Position numbers and translations under genes: made by a program
Notes under the pieces: generated by a model
Told to the model about the DNA's origin: nothing
Seen by the model: only the letters and a program-made list of their open reading frames with translations
Databases searched by the model: none
In this document: piece by piece, positions 1 through 10,713 of the stretch
Layout: every line of letters starts with the position of its first letter
Numbering within the stretch: position 1 is the stretch's first letter
Assembly (NCBI RefSeq): GCF_018446385.1
Contig: NC_055991.1
Coordinates: 118,711,794-118,775,793 of the forward strand
From: Zingiber officinale
Lineage: Eukaryota > Streptophyta > Magnoliopsida > Zingiberales > Zingiberaceae
Reading direction: 5' to 3'
DNA length: 64,000 bases

Positions 1-479
1 TGATCAGCTGCTCTCTTGGTCTTTATCCTCTCCCACCACATACGAGCATCTCCAGACAGGCAGAAAGAGGCGCACTTGACCTTCTCGACTTCTGGCCAGT
101 CAAGAAGCTCCATAGTGCTCTCTAGTGTTTTAAACCAAGCCTGGGCATCCCAGGGCTCAGTCGTGCCTGAGAAGCTCTCTGGTTTCAGCTTTAGCCACTG
201 TATAAGGTAAGCTTCTGGTCTCTGGGGTGCTATGACGGTTCCCTGAGTAGCTGGTGGAGTCTCAGTTACCACTGGGGTCTCTGCAGTGACAACTGGAGGA
301 GGGGGAGGAACTGCTTGCTGGTTTGCCATCAGATTGGCAATCACTTGCTGCTGCTCTGCTACTTGCCTCTGGAGCTGAGCAACCACTTCAGAAAGGTTGG
401 GCTCAGTTGCTCTAGGCACTTCGTTCCCTTGAGCTGGTTCCTCAGTGTGAGTAGCACGGGGACGTCCTCTTCTTGCCAT
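1..479 (-). CDS. gag: gag polyprotein, N-terminal part, gypsy-type
   Basis: The frame opens with ATG at 479-477 (MARRGRPRA...) and stays open to the window edge, giving about 159 codons of a longer protein. A Gln-rich stretch (about residues 30-60) precedes the capsid-type retrotrans_gag region, with LIQWLKLKPESFSGTTEPWD, LLDWPEVEKVKCASFCLSGD and ARMWWERIK. The same motifs occur, slightly altered, in the gag at 37133. Gag forms the particle shell that packages element RNA in the cytoplasm. No stop or frameshift is visible, so this copy looks better preserved than the one at 34-44 kb. Protease, RT and integrase would lie to the left. Confidence 0.85.
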   Translation of the reverse strand, partial: MARRGRPRATHTEEPAQGNEVPRATEPNLSEVVAQLQRQVAEQQQVIANLMANQQAVPPPPPVVTAETPVVTETPPATQGTVIAPQRPEAYLIQWLKLKPESFSGTTEPWDAQAWFKTLESTMELLDWPEVEKVKCASFCLSGDARMWWERIKTKRAAD

Positions 480-716
480 CTATTTATGCAGAGGAAAAAA
501 GACTAAATAACTTCTCTAACCCTTCTAATCATATATATATATGAATAAAGAAAAGGGAAACAAAATCTTCTATCCTACTTAAGCATTCAAAAACAAATAC
601 TCTATACTGCAGTTAATAATAAGGAAAGCAGAATAAAGAAAGAATTTAAATACTTTCTTACTTGGAGACGGCGAGGATGATGCTGATGTGTGTGTGATGC
701 TGGAGAATGGAACACT

Positions 717-728
717 GCTCTGATACCA
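717..728 (-). other. Primer binding site (tRNA-iMet)
   Basis: The minus strand reads TGGTATCAGAGC, complementary to the 3' end of initiator tRNA-Met, two bases inside the LTR end. It sets the element orientation as minus. Confidence 0.9.
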
Positions 729-730
729 AC

Positions 731-3260
731 TGTAACAACCACCCTTCTTACTACTACTCTCTAAGGGCGACCGTTACCTAACTCCTACTCTACTTACTAG
801 TGTCACTTATGCTATTATTAGCGACACTTAGATTTATCACGGTTCAGAGAAATTCCTACCGAAAAATTTCGGCAGAGTCTCCCCTGTACCGGTGACCAAA
901 TCTATAATACACAAGATATATACACAGCCACATGCGGCTGGATCACAATTTATTCACAACCACACAGTAATAAATCATATCATAATCAAAAACTAATCTA
1001 GCAACATGAACTAAACTCAATCTCCCAGAATGAAGCATAATAAGTTACAATGCACATCAAACTCAATCATAACTCATAATTTCATAACGGAAATAAGGAA
1101 AATGAACTAGACATAAACTCTAAATAAATAAGTCTTGCTAGTCCCCTCTGGACCTCTCCATAGTTCAGTCACCACACACATCCATCATCATCACCACCCT
1201 GTCGCCTCCCTTCATATCTTAGCTTTTCCTTTATCTGCAGTAGGAGGAAAGAAAAACAAGATCTATAAGCGAAAATGCTTAGTAAGTACTAATCTATCTC
1301 ACAAAACTCGAAATGCATAAATGAAATGCATAAGTGCTGAAACTGAAATAATAAAGCTATCTGCATGTGCTCATGGTATACAGAAAATGAACGGAATACA
1401 AATCATACTCAGTATCAAGCAGGATAACAAGAAACTAACAATGTAAACTTAGAATCAAAGAAACTAACCATTCTTATTTATTCTAAGCTTGGAACTTATT
1501 TCATTTCTTATATCCTTGTGTTAGAAATTAATCTTTTAATTTCTATCCTTTACTTTCTTCCTCTTTCTTTCTTCCTTCTTACTTAACTTTTCTTTTCTTT
1601 GGTTTTCTTTTCTTGGGCCCAGGCCTAGTATCAACTCATGCGCGTTCCCTAATAGGTTGGGGTTGTGAGCCACCAATCCTAAAAGAGCAGACCTCGGTCT
1701 ACCAGGGCCAAGACCTCGGAAATGGTCACCTGGATTTGTTTAACGACAAGCTCTTGGATGTCGGGTACTAGCCTCTTACTTTAATTTACTTGTTATCTCT
1801 TTTTAATTAGACCTTGGTCTTTTTTTCTTTACTCATACTTCTCATAATCCTTTATTAGAGCTTATTAGAATCCTTTAGATATATATATCTAACAAGTATA
1901 GGATTACAACTAACCAAGCATGCTATATAAAAATAACACGAAGGAAAACAAATCTGAACTCCCTAAGCCTGTTATAAAATAGAGCAAAGGAAAGCAAATC
2001 TGGACTTTCTAAACATGCTGTAAAATAGGGCAAAAATGCTACTTTAGGGATTCTAATCATGTTATAAAACATAGACAAAGAATACTACTTTAGGGCTTCT
2101 TAAGCATGCTATAAAATAGACAAAGGATGCTACCTTTAGTGATTCTGATCATGCTGTAAAAACAAACAGACATAGAATGCTACTCAACTTCTTAAACATG
2201 CTGTAAAAACAAATCTCTAATCAACTTTAACTATGTACAACATGACCTTAAAGCAAGGAAATTCATGTACAACATACAACTCAAAGAATTCAACAGCAAG
2301 CCAAGACAATGCATCCTTAAGTGAACTCATGGCAGCAACATGAGATAACTATAATGATCTGTTCGGTATGATCCTAAACAGGGCAGCAAGGAATCAACCG
2401 AAACTCCACTGTGCACGGCCAAAATCCCTAGCAATAATTAAGGATAGAATGCATACAATTCTACTTGGCACTAGAAACATACTCCATGCTCAACTAACCT
2501 AAACAAAACCTTGATTTCCCTGTGAAGCTCACGGCAGAACACCCAAAAGCCCAAATCCTTATAGCATGTTTCGGATTCAAGAAACTCAGGAAAAACAAGG
2601 AAACGAAAACCGAAAGATCGGAGCAACTCCTACCGCAGGTGAGTAGTACTTACCTAGGGTTTCTTGCACTTACAACCGGAAAGAAGGAAAGGAAGCTTCT
2701 AGGGTTCGGGTAGCTACTTTTCCCGGTGATCCCTTCGTGTTCCCAAGTTCTCCTCTGTCGAGACAACCACCCACGGATGAAAACCAGCCGGAAGGAAGCT
2801 TCGCCGGCGCCGGAAATTGAAACCCAGCCTTTTCTTCGCCGTCGCCCGAGCAGGAGCAAATCGCCGCGCCGCGCGTGAGAGGAGAGGAGATTCGGGAGAA
2901 AAAGAAAAATAACCTAATCCCTCCTAACTTAGCCTTTTATAACTAGGTCTAACTTTAAACTTTGGGTTCTCATTATAACTCAACTATATTCGCTTCGTAC
3001 TTGGTTAACAAAACGAGCATAGCTCAGTTGGTTGGGCCGTGTCCGGTTGGGTCGGTCCGACCCGAGGTCTTGGGTTCGAGTCTCACCTTCAACGATTTTT
3101 GGTCAAAACTTCTTTCTTTTTGTAAACCTACTAAACGACCTCCAAAAATTACGTAAAAATACTCTAAAAATTCCTAAAAATCTCTAGAATATTTTAAAAG
3201 TATTTCCAAATATTTTTTTGGACTTTTAGAACTTAAAATAGGGAAAATTGGGTCGTTACA
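731..3260 (-). repeat. 5' LTR of the gypsy element, 2,530 bp
   Basis: It is bounded by TGTAAC (731) and GTTACA (3260) and adjoins the PBS. In minus orientation it begins TGTAACGACCCAATTTTCCC. It contains a tRNA-like segment on the opposite strand (3016-3090) and a GC-rich block at 2740-2890 that may be transcribed leader. No partner LTR lies in the window, so its age cannot be judged. Confidence 0.85.
3016..3090 (+). repeat. tRNA-like (Pol III A/B box) segment inside the LTR
   Basis: A perfect A-box TAGCTCAGTTGG (3020-3031) is followed about 40 bases later by a B-box-like GGTTCGAGTCT (3073-3083). No convincing acceptor stem is visible, so this is a tRNA-derived relic or SINE head rather than a working tRNA gene. 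It lies antisense to the LTR. Confidence 0.5.
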
Positions 3261-4094
3261 ACATAAATGATGACATGATACATCACACGTATGGCATAAC
3301 ATGACACATCATACATATGGTAACATCTAATCACATCACATGCATGACAAAATCTAATCATGTCATAATTAATACATCTACATGTCATACAATATAGTAT
3401 GTTCATGACATAAATTTACATATGTTATAAATCTGATTTTAATAAATCAAAATTTACTTAATCAAATTAGGAAACCAATTTTTAAATTTAATTAATATAT
3501 CTCATCTATAATCTTTCTATCAATCAAGAATCTTTAATTATTTTGGAAATAAATTTTTAAATTAATTTCCTAACCATTTAAGAAATAAATAATTAATATT
3601 TCTTAATTTATTACAGAATAATTCAAATCTGGATTTTTTGTGATTTTCAAATCTGTCCAAATTTGATATTTCCTTACAATTTAGGAAACTTTTCAAAAAT
3701 AGAATATTTTAATAAATTTGAAAATTCCAGAAAATATTAATTCTATAATTTAATTTATAATATCTCAAATCTGGATTTTTTATGATTTTTAAATCTTCCC
3801 AAATTTAGTATTTCCTAACAATTTAGGAAACTTTCTAAAAATAGAATATTTTAATAAATCTAAAAATTCCACAAAAGATTATTTCTAAATTAACAAAATA
3901 TTTCTAAATTTATTTTTTTGAAATTATATCAGAAACTTTCTAAAAATATAATTTCCTAGCAATTTAGGGACATTTCGAAAAATAGAAAAATCTTAATAAT
4001 TCCAAAAAAAAATCTAAAATTAATTACAACATAAATTACGAATCGCAAAATAATTTTATGATAATGTCTAAGCATGATCAGACTATGATATTAT
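3261..4094. repeat. AT-rich spacer with a 142-bp tandem duplication
   Basis: No coding signal is seen. Two diverged copies of a 142 bp unit starting CAAATCTGGATTTTTT lie at 3624-3765 and 3766-3907. The rest is low-complexity A/T with short direct repeats such as ACATGACACATCA near 3290. Confidence 0.6.
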
Positions 4095-7000
4095 TGTTGG
4101 GATATGCTCGATGCGGTGTATGCTAAAACATATTTCGTAAACATGCGCAGCGAAAAATAAAATAATAATAATTCCTAAATTATTACATCACATGCACAAC
4201 ACGCATACAAGGATACAACATGCCAAACATGATCATATAATTAAATTTTTATGGAAAGTAAATTTACGCTAGGTATACCTTATGGATGACTTATAACGAG
4301 AAGGGCATCAACCATAGCGACGTTGTTGAACCTCGTCTCTATTCGTATCCACGTCAAGCTCCTTAAGATAACTCTGTTGGTTGCTATTCGGAAAGCCTAG
4401 AGGTTCCACTGTACAAAAATTTTGTACAAAGGTCTGAACCTTTTCCTAGCTACCATGTGTTCTTTTAAATTAAATTTTGGATCGCCTGCGGAACTTAACA
4501 CGTTTGATCCAAAACTTAATCTATTTGTTCTTTTAGGTTTTGACTTGGATCTCCTGCGGAACTTAACACGTTCGACCCAAATCACCTTAAGTTATTAATT
4601 CCATTAAATATTAATTTCCATAATTGGTTCCCAGTACTATCGTGGCGAGGCACATGGCCTTCTTGGATATGGGAGCAACCACCACCGACTAGACAAAACC
4701 TTTTATAGAAATCTAATATTTAATTTCCTAAAATAACTTTAGGTTAACCGAAAAGAACAATCAAATCACAAGGAAAAATAAAACAAAAGAACACAACTTC
4801 GAAAAACATATTCGAAATACTAGAATCGTAAGCCTCTTGTATTTGGTATTATTTCCATAAATAACTAGTATGATGCGGAAAGAAAAATTACTAGTTATAC
4901 CTTTTAGAAAGACCTCTTGATCTTCTACCGTATTCCTCTTCTAACCTCGGACGTTGTGTGGGCAACGATCTTCCGAGATGAGAATCCACCAAAGCACCTT
5001 CTTCTCCTTTCTTCAAGTTTCGGCCAAGCACAAAGCTTCCAAAAGATGAAGATCTTTTTCCACCAACCAAGCTCCAAGGGATACAAGCTTTCTCTCCTTC
5101 TTCTTCTTCTTCTCCAAGTAGTATCCGGCCACCACAAGAGCTCCAAGCAAATAGAGAAGGTTCGGCCACCACCAAGAGGAAGAGAGGAAGAGAGGTTGGC
5201 CGGCCACAACACCAAGGAAAAGAGGGAGAGAAATAATAGAGGTTGTTCACCATGAAGCCTTCTCTACCCCCTCTTTTATAATCCTTGGTCTTGGCAAATA
5301 AGGAAAATTTAATAAAAATTTCCTTAATTCTTTTTCCATTGAAAAGGAAAAATTATTTAATTAAAAACAATTTTCTTTCTCAATTCTATTTGGCCGGCCA
5401 CACCAAAGCTACAAACAAGGAGAGTTTTAATTAATTAAAACTTCCTAATTTGTCTCCAGAAATTTATAAAATTTCTCCAATAATTTAATCCCTTCATGAT
5501 TGGTTTATAAAAAGGAAATTTAATAAATTAAAATCTTTCTTTTAAACATGTGGATAAAAAGAAAGTTATCTCTAAAAATTAAAATCTCTTTTAATCTACA
5601 AATAAGGAAAGATATCAAATCTTTTCTCAATCTTTTGTAGAAACTAATAAAAGAGAATTATTAATTTTTAAACTTTCTTTTAAATCATGAACATGGTTAA
5701 AAAGGAAAGTTTTCTTAAAATTTAAAATTCTCCTTTAATCAACAAATAAGGAAAGATTTCAAATTTTAAACTCTCTTTTAAACATGTAGATGATTTACAA
5801 ATAAGGAAAGTTTTTACCAAAAATTAAAACCATCCTTTTAAACTACAAATAAGGAAAGAGATTAATCTCTTCTCTTAATCTTTTGTAGAAAGCTATAAAA
5901 GGAAATTTTTAATTTTTAAACTCTCTTTTAAAATCATGATATCCACATAAGAAATAATTTTAATAAAAATCCTTTTAAATATTCTAGTGGTCGGCCACCT
6001 AAGCTTGGGACCCAAGCTTTGGCCGGCCACCTACATGACTCATCCACTTGATCTTGGTCGGCCCTAGCTTGGGTTCCAAGCTAGCTTGGTCGGCCCCATT
6101 GGATGGGTAAGAAGGTGGGTATGCGGTGGGTATAAATCTCTATATACTAGAGGCTACGATAGGGACCGAGAGGAGGAATTGGTTTTGGTCTCCCGATGAA
6201 ATTAAGCATCCCGTGTTCGCCCCGAACACACAACTTAATTTCATCAATAATAATTCATTCCACTAAAGAACTATTATTGAACTACCGCATCAATCCCAAA
6301 TTACATTTTGGGCTCCTTCTTATTATGAGCGTGTTAGTCTCCCTGTGTTTAAGATATCGAATGTCCACTAATTAAGTGAGTTACTGACAACTCATTTAAT
6401 TAATATCTAAGTCCAAGAGTAGTACCACTCAACCTTATTATCATGTCGGACTAAGTCCACCTGCAGGGTTTAACATGACAATCCTTATGAGCTCCTCTTG
6501 AGGACATTATCAACCTAGTATCTCTAGGACACAGTTTCCTTCTATAATCAACAACACACACTATAAGTGATACCATTTCCCAACTTATCGGGTTTATTGA
6601 TTTATCGAACTAAATCTCACCCATTGATAAATTAAAGAAATAAATATCAAATATATGTGCTTGTTATTATATTAGGATTAAGAGCACACACTTCCATAAT
6701 AACTGAGGTCTTTATTCTTTTATAAAGTCAGTATAAAAGGAACGACCTCAAATGGTCCTACTCAATACACTCTAAGTGTACTAGTGTAATCATATAGTTA
6801 AGATAAACTAATACCTAATTACACTACGACCTTCCAATGGTTTGTTCCTTTCCATCTTGGTCGTGAGCTACTGTTTATAATTTATAAGGAACCGATAACA
6901 TGATCTTCTGTATGTGACACCTCACACCATGTTATCTACAATATAAATTAATTGAGCAACTACATTTATCATAAATGTAGACATTTGACCAATGCGATTC

Positions 7001-8610
7001 TTATTTCTAGATTAATGTTTATACCAAAAGCTAGGCTTTTAGTATACACTCTAACAATCTCCTTGAGTACAAGCCTCTCCTTCGGAAGTTACTAGCCACG
7101 AGCAAAGAAAAGGGATCAAAAAGAAGAGGAAGAGAAGCACACAAGGAAAAGTTTTCTCTCTTGTGGTGGTCACGACAACAAGGGGAAGGGCTTCTCCTTG
7201 TTGGTGGCGGCAAAGAGAGAAGGGAGAGGGAGAGAAGAAGAGAAATTGTGTTAAGATTTTTCAAAAACCTTACAAGCCAATTAATGATCTCTTGTGTATA
7301 ATTTTCTCTCAACCATATCAATATATAGCCCTCATTAATAAGTTGGATTAGAAAGTCCAAATCCAACCCATTATCCCTTAACAAAAAATTAGCTCATTAA
7401 CCCCTTGATTTGGTTCATAACTAAACCAAGTTGGTTCATGACTAATTCATGATTAAATCAAATATGATATAACTCTTCCATAAGAGATGTGGCACATCCA
7501 TGCTTCCATTGCGACAAATATTTCCATATTTGTCTTATGTATGATCCAACTAAACATTTATCTCTTAATCTAAGAATCATATTTTTTAGCTTATTTTACG
7601 TCTTTTAAAGACTCGTTAGTGTGTGTGACCCAATAAATTCCCAGTTTATCTTGGTCATCCATAATTAACTACTTAATTATAGAATGATCATGAGTGACAC
7701 CTAGTAGTACATAATGATCCCCAATTAGCCGAAAAATCATAGTTGATCTTAGAATTAATTATAAACCCTTCAGTAGGTACAGTGAGTCGTGCCTCATTTT
7801 CACTTGTTTTATTCCCACTTGGTTCAAGATATGGTCTATGTGTCTTGTCCCCACTAGGCTGACTACATTACACCTACCCAAAATAATACTTCCTCATGAC
7901 TACAAGAGTCTCGCACTCTTAACATGTGATGCTTTGGCCAAAGACTTTGAGTAATAATCCTAACGAGTGGTCATAGGGTATACGTCTCCTCGTAAGGAGC
8001 GGTAAATCCTCTGTGGGCTATCCAAATACTTTCAGACACTTCAACTTTTACCTAATCATCCCGGGTTCACACCTCAATGAGATGCTTGCTTAAGATGTCA
8101 AAGTATAAGTCTCCATGACCAAGATGACTTGTATACCTCAAGTCGAAGAAAACTTGTACTCGTGTTGCAGTAAGAACTTCACAAACATATCTATATATAT
8201 TTAGAGAACTATATGAAGTCTTACAGTGAGTCACTCCAATGAACTAGTTACCATAACCAGCATTCATGTTTAACTCTCAACATCCCAATGTCTCCAACCA
8301 GTGAGAAAATAGTTGCTTGGTTGAACCAAGGAGTACAACCCGTGCTAGTCTTACAGAATTGATAGTATCTAAATACATCAATTCGATGACTAGGGAAATT
8401 TTAATATATTCATAATTGCACATATAGAGATAATCACTAGTTGCGATCCAATCACAAATCCTCTCATGCTATGAATTATATTACGGGCATTCAGTAAATG
8501 AGTTTAAGACAATCAAACATATAATATGCACTCAAATAGTGAATCTATATTTATCAAATAAATAAAAAATCATAAGGTGATTGTCTTAAGACATCCCTCA
8601 AATTCTAACA
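4095..8610 (-). repeat. Copia-type LTR (about 1.8 kb) split by a nested LTR
   Basis: In minus orientation it starts TGTTAGAATTTGAGGGATG at 8610 and ends ATATCCCAACA at 4095. Removing the nested LTR at 4375-7056 leaves about 1.83 kb. A TATATAT box lies at about 7318-7327 on the minus strand. The flanks ATTAT and CTACC do not match, so either this is not a simple solo LTR or the duplication has been lost by recombination. No PBS or protein domain is visible next to it. Confidence 0.55.
4375..7056 (-). repeat. Copia-type solo LTR, copy 1, 2,682 bp
   Basis: It is bounded by TGTTGG (4375) and CTAACA (7056), with flanks AACTC and ATCTC matching at 4 of 5 bases. In minus orientation it starts TGTTAGAGTGTATACTAAAA. 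A TATA-like stretch lies in plus CCCCTCTTTTATA at 5268-5280, followed in minus orientation by a purine/pyrimidine-rich leader region (5250-4920). A second copy occupies 28855-31508. No gag or pol domain is seen, and no internal region separates two LTRs, so a solo LTR is the simplest reading. The long C/T- and A/G-rich open frames at 4890-5255 are compositional. Confidence 0.75.
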
Positions 8611-8944
8611 CTACCCCGCTCAGCCAAGCAGCGAGTCCATTGTCATATCCCTTGATATCTAATCCTGTCCAAAAACTGAGTCAGATGGACCGCGGGGTGA
8701 GGTGGATGAAATGTTGACCGAGTCGTGACGTCCCGGAGGGGGGTATGCTGAGATGACTTCTGTATGACCAAGTCGTCAAAAGTCCTCTGGTCAATGCTAC
8801 CTGCAGCCAGCGACTGGGTCGTCACGGTCTCTGGTACCTCGAGGCTTGAGGCAGATCCAACGAATATATAAGTAACAGGCTAATAATATAATAATGAAAT
8901 AAATGAGGGGCGAGTACAAAAAACGTACGCTGGCTCAGTGGGGC

Positions 8945-9216
8945 CACTACAACAAAAACTGCAAACGACAACACCCCTACGACAACGGTTTTAAGAGAAA
9001 GTGTTGCATATTTGCTCAAAGACAACGGTTTTGGCCAAAATCGTTGTCTTTGAACTCCCCATTAAATATAAAAGACAACGGTTTTGGCAAAACTGTTGTC
9101 ATTGAGAAATTTTTTTTTAAAACGACAACACTTTTTACAACGGTTTTATAAACCGTTGTCTTTATCCGCGTTTTTAGCGGCTACGACAACAGTTTTGAAA
9201 AAAACCGTTGTAATTT
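8945..9216. repeat. CACTA 5' terminal and subterminal repeats
   Basis: After the terminal repeat there are about ten copies, in both orientations, of a GACAACGGTTTT / AAAACCGTTGTC motif. Some are paired as hairpins, e.g. ACAACGGTTTTATAAACCGTTGT near 9138. In En/Spm such subterminal arrays are the binding sites of the second element protein (TNPA); that role is inferred here. Confidence 0.85.
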
Positions 9217-10713
9217 AATTTGGTAATTTTCCCCCTCGCTGTTTTCCTTTCCCTCGCTGTTTTCTTTTCGGCGCCGTGTTTTCCTTCGCGCTCCCGACCC
9301 TAAGGGAAGTTTCTTTCCCTCTCCTCATCCAATCTCTTCACGCCTCCCCTGGATCTTCCTCTACGACGGTGCGCTCCTCTCGTTCCCTAGTGAGCAGGTT
9401 TCTGAGTTCGACGAGGCCCTTTGACCTTCCATTGCTGCTTCTTTCGCTCGTGGAACCTTTTGATCGGACGAGGTGTATTTCTTCGGCAAAGGTTGCACTC
9501 CTAGTCCGTCGATTCATGACCTAGGTCTTGTCTTCTTTGGATTTGTGCTAGAGCCATAGTCAAGGTAGATTCATAACCTAGGTCTTGTCTTCGTTCATAA
9601 ATGTTGTCTCAAAATTAAAACCTACTTTTGATTCCACTAAGCTTGTATCTGCAAGCTCAACATTCTCTTTTCTTCTTATTTTTAGCCTTTTGATTTGTTT
9701 CATCATGCCATTTGGCTGCTCATATGTCAAAGTTTGTGGTGTTTGATCTCTGAAGGTGTTGGTTTTAAGCATCGATTTCTGTTTGTTATTCACTTGTATT
9801 GGTCGAAATAGTGTGTTCGGATAGGTTTTCTAGGTCTTGCACGGCTTGCCACTTGATGGACGGAGATGGAATTTGGGGGAACAGAAAATTGGTAGAAGGG
9901 AAATGAAGAAAGTCCTTCCTTTTTGTTTTGATTACTGATTGAAGTTTATAGTTGTTTCGCACATTGCCCGTTTGATTGTTCTTCCCATTTCCATGAGCTT
10001 CTTGTCTTTTTGTTCTGTTCCATGTGAACGGAGTTGGTTTCTTGTGGTAATTGCTCAATGCACTTTTAATTTTGTTTCCTTTGACTCTTTAGACATATGT
10101 TGACACTTTTGTATGTTAATGCTCATTTTTAGGTTTTTTTTCTTATCTACTGCAAGTTTATGTTTTTTACATCCTTTACAACTGCACATTGAATTATAGC
10201 TTGTTCTCTTATTGAATTTAATAATCTGAAGTTCATTATTTTTTCCACATTATTTTAATAATTAATTAATGTCATCTTTATTATTTATGCTCATTTAATT
10301 TTCTGTCGAAATTTTTTTTTTAAAAAAAATTAGATTAGATCAAGACACATGTATTTTTTAACATAAACGCAAACATTAGATTAGATCAAGAGTTGAGATA
10401 ATAACATGACCAAATAAGTTGAGAGGCATTGTAACAACTAGGGTGAGGGTTTGTTAGCCAATAATCTTTCCAATTGATCCTCTTGTATATATGTACACCC
10501 AAGATTTGTTAATATCACCATTTATTTATTAATTAGCTCTCACAAAATCACACAACACATTTCTGATTTTTTGGTTTATGTCGTGTATTACTCTATTACC
10601 TTGAATGTTTTATTATAGTATTTGGTACTTGAGATTGTGTTTTGAACTTGTTGTATGATGTATAGTTGTTTGAAGGTAGGTTTTGACGCGTTTCCGACTG
10701 ATAGTTATAAAAA
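9217..10713 (+). promoter_or_regulatory. CACTA promoter and 5' leader region
   Basis: A C/T-rich block (9230-9450, repeated CCCTCGCTGTTTTC) is followed by T-rich DNA up to the transposase start. I see no convincing coding exon; short open frames at 9276-9524 and on the minus strand lack recognisable domains. An untranslated first exon and intron are plausible but cannot be shown from sequence alone. Confidence 0.4.

Larger units (their letters stand above)
1..3260 (-). mobile_element. Ty3/gypsy (Tekay-like) LTR retrotransposon, 5' end only
   Basis: Read on the minus strand, this holds a 5' LTR (3260-731), a tRNA-iMet primer binding site (728-717), a leader of about 240 bases and the start of gag (479-1), which runs off the window. 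The LTR ends are TGTAAC/GTTACA, the same as in the element at 34280-44018, and the two gag proteins are clearly related. The 5 bp outside the LTR are ACATA; the matching copy would lie beyond the left edge. Confidence 0.88.

Noticed and set aside
3016..3090. Functional tRNA gene
   Set aside because: A and B boxes are good but no acceptor stem or proper anticodon arm can be formed.
4891..5255. Overlapping frames on both strands of about 120 codons
   Set aside because: Purine/pyrimidine-rich leader of an LTR; the equivalent region at 29367-29699 shows different frames.
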